Shown: piece by piece, positions 15,453 to 22,744 of the stretch | Position numbering within the stretch: the stretch's first letter is position 1 | Layout of the letters: the number at the start of each line of letters is the position of its first letter | Source: Verrucomicrobiia bacterium | GTDB lineage: Bacteria; Verrucomicrobiota; Verrucomicrobiia; Palsa-1439 | Length of the DNA stretch: 47,276 nucleotides | Direction: 5' to 3' | Assembly: GCA_035577545.1 (NCBI GenBank) | Contig: DATLVI010000021.1 | Coordinates: forward strand, 1-47,276 | The notes under the pieces: generated by a model | The model's database searches: none | What the model was told of the DNA's origin: nothing | Seen by the model: only the letters and a program-made list of their open reading frames with translations | Program-made: the position numbers and the translations under genes

Positions 15453-15512
15453 GTGCAGAGACCAGCCCGGCGCGCGCCCACCAAGGGCGCGGCTTGGCGT
15501 ATCTCTCTGCAC
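15453..15512 (+). promoter_or_regulatory. Long GC-rich stem-loop in the cargo leader
   Basis: The outer arms GTGCAGAGA (15453-15461) and TCTCTGCAC (15504-15512) pair perfectly over 9 bp. An inner hairpin CGCGCCC-ACCAA-GGGCGCG (15473-15491) lies between, with partial pairing linking the two. It could be a regulatory RNA element, a small structured RNA or a protein-binding site. Confidence 0.5.
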
Positions 15513-15535
15513 GGGCGCTTAGCGGTGCCTCTACT

Positions 15536-15565
15536 GGGGGTGCGTTGAGTTCGCGCCCCCTTTTT
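15536..15565 (+). terminator. Intrinsic terminator or attenuator 27 bases before the cargo operon
   Basis: A 9-bp stem (GGGGGTGCG at 15536-15544 with CGCGCCCCC at 15552-15560, one G-U pair) has a 7-base loop and is followed directly by five T. No plus-strand gene lies upstream inside the element, so it either shields the cargo from read-through or works as an attenuator in its own leader. Confidence 0.65.
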
Positions 15566-15592
15566 GCCCGTCCAACGACTTTTGGTGACGCG

Positions 15593-15943
15593 ATGAAACG
15601 GCTCTGGATTCCTCAGACTGTCGCAATCTGCATGTTGCTGGTGGCGCTATTCCCTGGCAACCCCTACGGATACTACGTCCTGCTTCGGTGGGTGTGCTGT
15701 GGCGTGTTTGCGTTCGCCACCGTGCGCGCCGCCGCGCGCAACCAACAAGGGTGGGGCTGGATTCTCGGGATCACGGCTGCCATCTACAACCCCATAGTCC
15801 GCGTCCATCTCACGCGGACAATGTGGCCTGTCGTCAACGTCGTCGCCATTGCCATTGCGCTCGCGTCAATCTTCACCCTCAAAGCGGAGAAACACGGCCA
15901 GCCGACACCAAAACCACCGCCGCCCGAGAAGGAAGGGAAATGA
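15593..15943 (+). CDS. Small membrane protein, DUF6804-like
   Basis: 116 residues from ATG 15593, with GGTGA 5 bases upstream; the frame is open to 15494, but that part overlaps the terminator. Four predicted membrane segments and the sequence YYVLLRWVCCGVFAFA, then IYNPIVRVHLTRTMWPVVNVVAI, resemble the DUF6804-type small membrane proteins as I recall them. The C-terminal tail is polar and proline-rich. It overlaps the TPR gene by four bases (ATGA), so the two products are made together and probably act together. Function is unknown. Confidence 0.72.
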   Translation: MKRLWIPQTVAICMLLVALFPGNPYGYYVLLRWVCCGVFAFATVRAAARNQQGWGWILGITAAIYNPIVRVHLTRTMWPVVNVVAIAIALASIFTLKAEKHGQPTPKPPPPEKEGK

Positions 15944-17133
15944 GCGGAGACAACCGAACCCCAAACAAAGATCCCGGCCATTTCTGGGCGTTTGTTGACA
16001 GAGTAGTCTGTGGCTTTATCTCAATTTGTAGAGCGTTACGCAAGAACTGGGGACGCTTTCTGCAATGGATCGGCAAGCGGTGGGGAATAGATGCAGAACG
16101 TGTTCTCGGAAAACTCGCCGTTCGTACTGGCTTGGTGCTCGTCTTTGTGCTGTGCGTAGTTGTACTGTATTCGGGTGTGGGCAAATCACTTCTCTTCGTC
16201 CGTTCCAAACTGAATACGATTACCGATGAGAACACGCCTGACGATGTTGGAGACTTTTACGATGTCCTATTGAGTGCCGCGATTGTTGGAGTTGTGTTTT
16301 TTGCTTTCAATAAGCAGCGACAAAGGATCGACAGGCAACAAACGGAAATCCACTCCATTGGACAAAAGATTCAAGCCCTTACAGACGCTCTCGACGAACC
16401 GCGCCTAGCTTCCGAGTTGCCTCGCTTTCTTAAGCCTGACTTTGAGTTTTGGTTTTTACCTACGCCTGACGACCAGATAGCAGCATACCGCCTAGTGACC
16501 AAATTGAAGCCGGATGATCCGAAGGCTTACTGCAACCTCGCCTTGGCCTGCGGGCGTCACGGCAAGCACGACGATGCGGTCGCCGCCTGCAAAAAAGCAA
16601 TCGCGCTGAAACCGAATGACCCAATGCTTTGGTTCAGCCTAGGCTTGGTTTACAGGCATCAGAGCAAGCACCACGACGCTATGGCAGCCTACCGTCAAGT
16701 ATTCAAGGTGCAGCCGGATTTCCTAGCGGCTTGGTACTTGAACGCCGGCCAATATCCCAAAGCGGACCGAAACTACGATGCCATCGACGCTGTCGAACTC
16801 AATCCGAGCTGGGTGAACCTCGCCTTGACCTCCGAGTATCAGGATAACGCGATCGCAGCCTATCGACAAGAAATCAAGCTCCAACCGGATGACCCCTACG
16901 CTTGGCATGGCCTCGGCTGGACGTATTTTGCGCAGGGCAAATACAGTGAGTCAATCGGAGCTAGCCGCCAAGCAGTCACACTGAAACCGCATCTTTCAGA
17001 GGCTTGGTTCATCCTCGGCTTGGCGTATGGAAGACAGGGTGACCAGCCGGAGGCTCTCGACGCTCTCGACCATCTCCGGAAGCTCGATCCTACACAAGCC
17101 GACAAGTTGGCTGGCCTTCTTTCGAGTAAATGA
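15940..17133 (+). CDS. Membrane-anchored TPR protein
   Basis: 397 residues from ATG 15940, which overlaps the previous stop (ATGA) and follows GGAAGGG. Two hydrophobic helices (about 62-80 and 108-123) are followed by a short coiled-coil-like stretch (NKQRQRIDRQQTEIHSIGQ) and then five or six tetratricopeptide repeats from about 180 to 385, each with the spacing and the closing x-L-K-P-D/N-D/x-P turn of TPRs. One repeat (around 262-300) is degenerate. TPRs bind partner proteins, so this is probably a membrane scaffold working with the small membrane protein encoded just before it. It lies in the usual cargo position of the element; no enzymatic domain is visible. Confidence 0.8.
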   Translation: MSGDNRTPNKDPGHFWAFVDRVVCGFISICRALRKNWGRFLQWIGKRWGIDAERVLGKLAVRTGLVLVFVLCVVVLYSGVGKSLLFVRSKLNTITDENTPDDVGDFYDVLLSAAIVGVVFFAFNKQRQRIDRQQTEIHSIGQKIQALTDALDEPRLASELPRFLKPDFEFWFLPTPDDQIAAYRLVTKLKPDDPKAYCNLALACGRHGKHDDAVAACKKAIALKPNDPMLWFSLGLVYRHQSKHHDAMAAYRQVFKVQPDFLAAWYLNAGQYPKADRNYDAIDAVELNPSWVNLALTSEYQDNAIAAYRQEIKLQPDDPYAWHGLGWTYFAQGKYSESIGASRQAVTLKPHLSEAWFILGLAYGRQGDQPEALDALDHLRKLDPTQADKLAGLLSSK

Positions 17134-17235
17134 ATCTGGTAGTGTAGACAGCATGAAACGGAAAATTCGCATCCTCATCGGCAACAGCCAAAAGGCTCTA
17201 TGAGACGTTCACCACCACAACATAAGGAGTAACCA

Positions 17236-17658
17236 ATGAAGAATTGTATCATTGCGCTGGCCGGACTGATTCTGGTCGGCTGGTTGGCGACTACGCTGGC
17301 CGACCCCCAACCCGGCAAAGGCCAGTGGCAAGGCAGTATCGGCTACAGCTTCCAGTGCTACACCTGCGAATCCGGGGAGTTTGATTGCATCGCGGCCAGC
17401 CCGGTCTGGCTTCAGGTAGTGCACGATGGGAGCGCGCACATTCAGGAGTTTAACCCGGCAGCCATATCGACCGTCACCGGCTTACGCTACCAGGGCCATC
17501 TGATCTTGACGGTGTTGGCTAAGGAGAACGGGATAGACGCCAGTATGCAGGCCACATGGAGACGCGAGGACGGCTTTATGTTGAGGGTCAGTGAACGGTG
17601 GACGTGCGCCCTGGATGGCACAGTGTTGACGGATACCCAATCCGTAAATTGCCGGTAG
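17236..17658 (+). CDS. Small exported protein, unknown function
   Basis: 140 residues with a good ribosome binding site (AAGGAG, 6-7 bases before ATG 17236). The N-terminus is a signal peptide (MKNCIIALAGLILVGWLATTLA, cleavage likely near residue 22). The mature part has cysteines in two groups (FQCYTCESGEFDC and WTCALDG...VNC) that could form disulphides. It is the last gene before attR, and a short GC-rich hairpin (17664-17678) follows without a T-run. No family recognised. Confidence 0.7.
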   Translation: MKNCIIALAGLILVGWLATTLADPQPGKGQWQGSIGYSFQCYTCESGEFDCIAASPVWLQVVHDGSAHIQEFNPAAISTVTGLRYQGHLILTVLAKENGIDASMQATWRREDGFMLRVSERWTCALDGTVLTDTQSVNCR

Positions 17659-18057
17659 GCAAAGCACCGGCGCGGTGCTCAAGGAGAAGCGAGTCGGGTT
17701 CCCGGTGGGACAGCGGTAGGCGTTCTTAATGCAATGATTGATGAGAGGAAACATGTTCCTCCACACGCGGGTTTACTCAGGAGTACCTTTTTGCCCCACC
17801 CCACCCTGCCCCCGTGCTGTCGTGAGAATGGATTTTCGTTCAATGGCTGTGTTGCATCGCGCGGCGCGGCTGCCCGCTCACAACTACGGTGCGGGCAAGA
17901 TCGTGTGAAGATTTTGCTGTCGTAACTTTTGCAGTAACTCCGCAGTGGAAAGCGGTAGAAGGCAGTCGAATGCAGTCAACTCAACTCTGAGCACAATTCG
18001 CTCACCTGCCGCGCATTACCCTGTTTTTCTGGCTTCCACGTCAATGGGCTTGGTTGA
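17659..18057. other. Non-coding element end before attR
   Basis: About 400 bases without a convincing gene. Near the right end GCAGT occurs four times (17931, 17942, 17962 and 17972) within 46 bases, about 85-125 bases from attR. Such short direct repeats beside a core site could be arm-type binding sites for integrase or excisionase, but the motif is short. Confidence 0.4.
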
Positions 18058-18099
18058 ATTTTCAGTGCAGTGCTCTACCAACTGAGCTACCTAGCCACC
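18058..18099. repeat. Right attachment site (attR), 5'-half copy of tRNA-Phe
   Basis: The 42 bases match 9317-9358 except for A instead of G at 18081. Only the 5' half of the tRNA, from the anticodon loop outward, is present; no anticodon-stem 3' side or T-arm follows, so it is not a second tRNA gene. Host DNA that originally preceded tRNA-Phe should begin at 18100. Confidence 0.93.
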
Positions 18100-18183
18100 C
18101 GAATGGCCTGCGTGAAATGGCCCTTATGTCTATCGTACGCGCAGCGGAGTGTCAAGGTCACGGGTCACTGGACGGCCTCAGAC

Positions 18184-18723
18184 TTACACGCCAGGGCTGG
18201 GCCCGTTCACGGGCTCAGCCTTTGCGCTACCGGCGGTCGGCTGCAGCAGTGCGCCCACTTCCTCTTGCACGTGCGCCAGTTGATCCAGCCGCAGATGTGG
18301 ATCGGGCAGGGTAAACGACTCGCCCGTGCGCGAGTGCTCGTAGACGAGCAAATCATTGCCATCTTTCTCGTGAACCGTGTCGCGGTGCTTGAGAATCCGT
18401 TTCCGCTCCAACATCACCGCCAGGATGTAGCGCGCCGCCGCATGTGACGGATCCGTCGATTCGACCAATTTTCTCAACAGTGTTTCCGCTGTTTCCTTCT
18501 GGATCGCCTCGGGTGGAGGTGGCGGCGGCAGTTTGTATTCACCCTGCCAATACGAAACCACGCCATCCCGCGACGCGCTCGCGAAGCAAATGCCGCACAG
18601 GTCGCGCCGTGCGTAGCCGGTTGCATCGACGCTCAAAAGCGTATGATACGCCTCTTTGTCCGCAAACGGCCTCTGACAGGCCGTGCAGGCGTCCGCGCGA
18701 GATTGAATGTCCCATTCGGTCAT
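18184..18723 (-). CDS. Hypothetical protein with N-terminal zinc-ribbon-like cysteines
   Basis: 179 residues. Two CxxC pairs (Cys13/Cys16 and Cys43/Cys46) form a likely zinc ribbon. A proline run (LPPPPPP) at about 66 links it to a helical domain with SHAAARYILAVMLERKRILKH and a basic tail. It may be a host regulatory or scaffold protein. It is divergently arranged with the TPR lipoprotein gene, with a shared promoter region of only about 60 bases. Confidence 0.7.
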   Translation of the reverse strand: MTEWDIQSRADACTACQRPFADKEAYHTLLSVDATGYARRDLCGICFASASRDGVVSYWQGEYKLPPPPPPEAIQKETAETLLRKLVESTDPSHAAARYILAVMLERKRILKHRDTVHEKDGNDLLVYEHSRTGESFTLPDPHLRLDQLAHVQEEVGALLQPTAGSAKAEPVNGPSPGV

Positions 18724-18782
18724 TTTAGTTGCGAAATCCGGGCGCGATTATAAGATGCAGCGGATTGTTTGTCACGTTTTGC

Positions 18783-20255
18783 ATGGACTTCTCGATGAGA
18801 AAGATTTTGTGTCTCGCCTTGTTCGCCGCGCTCGCCTCCGGCTGCGGTCGTAAATCCACCGGCGAAGATGCGTTCGCAAAAGGGACCGCCTATTACAAGG
18901 AGAACAAATTCGATAAGGCCGTCCCCTACTTCGAGCAGGCGCTGACCTCCATGCAGACCAATGCTCTCGCGTTGAATTTCCTCGGCGTCTGCCGCCTTAA
19001 GGAAGGCGAAACGGCGGCGGGTCTGGCAAATCTGCAGGATGCCGTGAGGGTTGATACCAATTACGTTCCGGCGCGCTACAACCTCGCCCTCGCGCAACTC
19101 GAACAGGGGCAGGCTGACGATGCCGTGAAGAACCTTCGTCAAGTGGCGCAGAGCGGTTCCGCGCCCCCGGACGCCCACTACCAGCTCGGCCTTGCCTACA
19201 TGCGTGTGTCCGCGTGGGGGCAGGCCGAGGAGTCCTTCAAGCACCACTTGCAATCCAATCCAAATTCCGCCGACACGCTCAACTGCCTTGGCATCGTCAC
19301 CGCCCGTAAGCATGAGTTCCCTGTATCCAAACAGTACTTCGAACGGGCCATCGCCGCCGATTCAAAATTCGCCACGGCATACTTGAACCTCGCGTCTCTC
19401 GAAAATCACCAACTTGGCCAGAAAAAAGAGGCCCTTGCGCACTACGAAACATATCTCGGTCTGCTCCCCAAGTCAGAGCAGCGCGAGGACGTTCGTCTTG
19501 CCATGGTACAAATCAATCAGGAATTGGCTGTCGCAGCGAAGCCACCGGCGCATGCGACCGAATTACCAGCGAAGCCGGCCAAGCCTCCGGAATCGCCTGC
19601 CCTCCTTGTTGCCGAAGTCGCTCCGGCTCCCAAGCCCGCCGCTCCGCCAACCGAGACCCCGCCGCCGAAACCGGTGGTTCTGGCCCCGACGCCATCCATC
19701 ACCGCGCCAGCGGTTTCATCACCACCTCCACCGCCTGTGCCGGTTAAAAAAGTGCGCACGCCCGTTACCAGCAAGGTGCTCAAGCCTGGCAACCGCACAA
19801 AAGCGACGGCTTACTACAACGAAGGTGTAAAATACCAACAGAGCCAACCCGCGACGGCGATTGCCGATTACGCCAGGGCTATTGCCGCCGACCCAACGTT
19901 CTTTAAGCCGTACTACAACCTCGGTATCGCCTACGCCACGGCCGGTCAGCCCGAGCGGGCGATGGAGAATTACGAACTGGCCCTCATCGCCGACCCGAAC
20001 TCTGCGGACGCACGCTTCAACTATGCGATCCTGTTGCAGGAACAGGGCTACACCGACGACGCCATCACGCAATTCGAAAGGATCCTCGCGGGAAATCCCG
20101 GCGACGCGTCCGCCCACCTGTCGCTCGGCGGTCTCTACGCCCACGACCGCGCCACCTATGCGAAGGCGCGCGACCACTACCAGACATTTCTGAAACTCTC
20201 GCCGAATTCCCCGCTGGCTCGTGACATCCGCCGCTGGCTCGACCAGAATCATTGA
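18783..20255 (+). CDS. TPR repeat lipoprotein
   Basis: 490 residues from ATG 18783 (ATG 18795 is an alternative that keeps the signal). The signal MRKILCLALFAALASGC ends in a lipobox with Cys21. Two TPR blocks are visible: about 30-245, with typical repeats (ALNFLGVCRLKEGETAAGLANLQDAV), and about 335-475, separated by a proline-rich linker (PAPKPAAPPTETPPPKP). Such proteins are outer-membrane- or periplasm-facing scaffolds for complex assembly. The partner is not evident from the neighbourhood. The upstream frame to 18729 has no export signal and is rejected as the start. Confidence 0.85.
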   Translation: MDFSMRKILCLALFAALASGCGRKSTGEDAFAKGTAYYKENKFDKAVPYFEQALTSMQTNALALNFLGVCRLKEGETAAGLANLQDAVRVDTNYVPARYNLALAQLEQGQADDAVKNLRQVAQSGSAPPDAHYQLGLAYMRVSAWGQAEESFKHHLQSNPNSADTLNCLGIVTARKHEFPVSKQYFERAIAADSKFATAYLNLASLENHQLGQKKEALAHYETYLGLLPKSEQREDVRLAMVQINQELAVAAKPPAHATELPAKPAKPPESPALLVAEVAPAPKPAAPPTETPPPKPVVLAPTPSITAPAVSSPPPPPVPVKKVRTPVTSKVLKPGNRTKATAYYNEGVKYQQSQPATAIADYARAIAADPTFFKPYYNLGIAYATAGQPERAMENYELALIADPNSADARFNYAILLQEQGYTDDAITQFERILAGNPGDASAHLSLGGLYAHDRATYAKARDHYQTFLKLSPNSPLARDIRRWLDQNH

Positions 20256-20270
20256 GAGGCAACGCTTCGC

Positions 20271-22388
20271 TCACGTCGCCCGGGTTTGCTGGTAGTACCA
20301 CTGAAGCTGCGCTACGCCGCTGTCCTCATCAAGGTTTTCCTCGCGAACAGCTTCTTCACCGCGCGCCGGCGGCACCACTTCCTTGAGCTTCCACTGACCA
20401 TCGAGCCGTCCGAAGGTCCAGTATTCCATAAATGGCGTGACGTATTCGTCCTGACTGACAGAGATCCCGCCCCGCTTGATTATTTTTTGCGCGTGCGCGC
20501 TGATCCGCACGGTGTATTCATCTCGTGAATTATCCGCGAAGTTGCGCACGAGAATGAGTTCCGCTTTTCGCACGCACAAATTGCGATACTCGATGCCCAG
20601 CCCGGCCGTCCGCTGTTTGGCGATCTGCTGGCGTAAATCCACGGCCACCGCGGGAAACAATTCGTCATCCTTTACCGATGTCGGGTCGCCCGCTTCACGC
20701 GCTAGCATCACGTCCGTAAATACCTGCCGCGCCCGCTCCAGCATCGTCTGCCGGTCCCATAACTTGTCCGTTTGCACCAGGAAGTTCAGCAACCGTTCGA
20801 TGCGCGTGGCCTTCGTTTCCACGGGTTTTTCCAACCATGGACCCGCAGGACCTTCCTGTCCCGCCGTCTTGCCGTACACCTGCGCAACCCCCTTGTCGGT
20901 GAACTGCTCGAAGACATTCTCTTCCTTGAGCTTGTCCGACTCGCGGGTCTGCTCAATCTCGCGCAGTAACCACGCACCGTCTTGCCGTTGAAATGTCCAA
21001 AACTCCTGGAACTGTGCCGGCTCGTCGTCCCCGCGCAGGACATGGTTGTCACGATCATCCACATAATAATCCCTCGCGCGTGCCGTAATGAGCACCGTAA
21101 ACTCGCGCTGGTTTTCTTCGTGCGTGTAGCGAACATTCACAATGTCCACCCGCTGGACCTGCAGGCCTTCTATGAGGTTGATTTCATGATGGCGACACAA
21201 ACCCTGCAATTGCGCGCAGTGCGCGGTATATAAATCCGGCATCAGCAGCGGCTGCATCGGCCCGTACTCCCGGGCCTGCCAGCATTCCTGCAGCTTCACA
21301 AAAACTTCGGTCGCCCTTTGTTGGAGAGCGTCTTCCTTGAAGTTGGAATCGACCTTCGCAATGAACTCCAGCAACTTGCTCGTCTTCGCGGCCTTTTGCG
21401 CAACCGCACTCGGACTGTACACGTAATCAAGGTCTTCATCCTCTCTCCCTTGAGAGGCGTGTTGGATGATTACAATCACCACGAAAACACCCACGACAAT
21501 AAGAAAAATTGTCGGATCGCCACCCGAACCGCCTCCGGACCCTCCGTGATAACCGCCAAAACCCCCGCCTCCAAATCCGCCCCCTCCGCCGCCTTTGTTG
21601 TGGACGGCCACGCTATTCGCGAAAAACGTGTTGGGTGCGTCGGTCTGCAAATTGTACACACGGGTGTGTGAGCGCACGCGGACAATGCTAATGATCTTTT
21701 GTGCGCTCAAGCCGTGTCCATCATAGGCGTACACGCTGTCCCCCACATTCAACGCCTCTAACGTTTTGAAAGTCCCCTCGCCCACGTAAAACGGATGTTC
21801 CACCGTGACACGCAAGAGAGTGCGTTCTGTCGTCACTTCAAGGTACTCATCCACTTCGTGCGTCAGGATGTTGCGGACAGTGGTGCGGACGACTTGTCCG
21901 TCTGGCGTGAATGCGAGAAGCTTATCACCAATCCGGATTTCATGAATCGGTGCTTCCGTGCCATCCGCGCGCAAAATTGGCGTATCCGGCAGGAAGCAGC
22001 CTTTGTTGTGAACTATGAACCCGCCCGCGATGTAAGTGCCGCTGGGGCTAACCAACAGATTGTACGCGGGATGTGATGCGCTAACCCGCCGGGCCTTCGG
22101 AAACACCCGATCGGCCATCCGGAAAATCCCGGGCGCGATTTGAAAAGGATGCTCGGCCGTGACGTGCACCCCATTGTCAATCTCGAGATACTCCTCGGGT
22201 TGGACGCGGATGATCGCCTCCACTCGTCCACCGATTACGGCATCGCCAACACGCAGAGTTTCGATGGGAACAGGACCGTTGGGAGTGAGGACGGGCGTGC
22301 CTTCCTCGAAACACCCGCCGCCACCGCGCGCCCAAACTGGGGCAGCAGCCAGGCAGAAGGCAAAGGCAATGGCCGTGAGTGTTTTCAT
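20271..22388 (-). CDS. Tandem Hint-domain protein with transmembrane segment and two Tim44-like domains
   Basis: 705 residues. A signal peptide (MKTLTAIAFAFCLAAAPVWA) is followed by two consecutive Hint (intein-like) domains. Hint 1 runs from Cys26 (CFEEGTPV) through VTAEHPF (His80) to VHNKG (127-130); Hint 2 starts at the very next residue, Cys131 (CFLPDTPI), with VTVEHPF (His198), and ends at VHNKG (263-266). A Gly-rich linker (266-290), one membrane helix (about 293-308) and two Tim44/NTF2-like domains (about 333-480 and 525-700) follow. Hint domains can self-cleave the peptide bond next to the Cys or the HN, so the protein might be processed at two or more places. The gene follows a DUF350-like gene by 24 bases. 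Confidence 0.85.
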   Translation of the reverse strand: MKTLTAIAFAFCLAAAPVWARGGGGCFEEGTPVLTPNGPVPIETLRVGDAVIGGRVEAIIRVQPEEYLEIDNGVHVTAEHPFQIAPGIFRMADRVFPKARRVSASHPAYNLLVSPSGTYIAGGFIVHNKGCFLPDTPILRADGTEAPIHEIRIGDKLLAFTPDGQVVRTTVRNILTHEVDEYLEVTTERTLLRVTVEHPFYVGEGTFKTLEALNVGDSVYAYDGHGLSAQKIISIVRVRSHTRVYNLQTDAPNTFFANSVAVHNKGGGGGGFGGGGFGGYHGGSGGGSGGDPTIFLIVVGVFVVIVIIQHASQGREDEDLDYVYSPSAVAQKAAKTSKLLEFIAKVDSNFKEDALQQRATEVFVKLQECWQAREYGPMQPLLMPDLYTAHCAQLQGLCRHHEINLIEGLQVQRVDIVNVRYTHEENQREFTVLITARARDYYVDDRDNHVLRGDDEPAQFQEFWTFQRQDGAWLLREIEQTRESDKLKEENVFEQFTDKGVAQVYGKTAGQEGPAGPWLEKPVETKATRIERLLNFLVQTDKLWDRQTMLERARQVFTDVMLAREAGDPTSVKDDELFPAVAVDLRQQIAKQRTAGLGIEYRNLCVRKAELILVRNFADNSRDEYTVRISAHAQKIIKRGGISVSQDEYVTPFMEYWTFGRLDGQWKLKEVVPPARGEEAVREENLDEDSGVAQLQWYYQQTRAT

Positions 22389-22412
22389 GACGAGACGCTT
22401 TCGGCCCCGCCG

Positions 22413-22685
22413 TTATCCGTGCAATGCGGCGATCACGCCTGCCAAGACGGCCGCGCCAATGACAATACTCATGCCGATAATGCTTGCCGCCGCAATTCGC
22501 CCGAAGTATTGCGCCACGGCCAGGTTGCCCCGCGCAATCTCTTTCTCCTCATCGATGTTCGGCGTCATGCGCTCGATCAACCGGGGCAGCACTAGCGAAG
22601 AAGCCAGCACCAACGCCATACCGGCGACGCCACCGACAAATGAGAAGACCACGGCCCAACCGATGTTCTGTGCAACTTCACTCAT
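22413..22685 (-). CDS. Small inner-membrane protein, DUF350-like
   Basis: 90 residues with AAGGAG correctly spaced before ATG 22685. Three hydrophobic segments, with the sequence IDEEKEIARGNLAVAQYFGRIAAASIIGMSIVI in the middle, resemble DUF350 (YjfL/UPF0719) proteins, where a conserved GN and acidic loop are typical. It lies directly upstream of the tandem Hint/Tim44 gene and is probably co-transcribed, suggesting a shared membrane complex. Function of the family is not established. Confidence 0.65.
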   Translation of the reverse strand: MSEVAQNIGWAVVFSFVGGVAGMALVLASSLVLPRLIERMTPNIDEEKEIARGNLAVAQYFGRIAAASIIGMSIVIGAAVLAGVIAALHG

Positions 22686-22744
22686 GGCAAGATCTCCTTC
22701 AGTTAATTACGGCTTGTGTTGTCGCCGGCTTCCGCCGGCAGGCC

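Larger units (their letters stand above)
9317..18099. mobile_element. tRNA-Phe-integrated element with integrase and primase-helicase (PICI-like or replicating integrative element)
   Basis: An 8.8-kb element bounded by a 42-bp direct repeat at 9317-9358 and 18058-18099. Order from the left: integrase, XRE repressor, excisionase-like protein, a doubtful frame, iteron-rich DNA, primase-helicase, small HTH protein and an unknown gene on the minus strand; then a two-gene membrane/TPR operon and an exported protein on the plus strand. Integrase, repressor, excisionase and replication initiator with nearby iterons is the core layout of phage-inducible chromosomal islands and related satellites. No packaging, capsid, relaxase or conjugation gene is visible, so it would need a helper to move between cells. 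The satellite interpretation is inference. Confidence 0.88.

Noticed and set aside
15593-17658. Known anti-phage defence system as cargo
   Set aside because: No nuclease, NTPase, toxin or TIR-type effector domain is visible, so a defence assignment cannot be supported.
17664-17678. Rho-independent terminator after the exported protein gene
   Set aside because: The hairpin is only 6 bp and has no following T-run.
18058-18099. A second tRNA-Phe gene
   Set aside because: Only the 5' half is present with no anticodon-stem partner or T-arm; it is the right attachment repeat.
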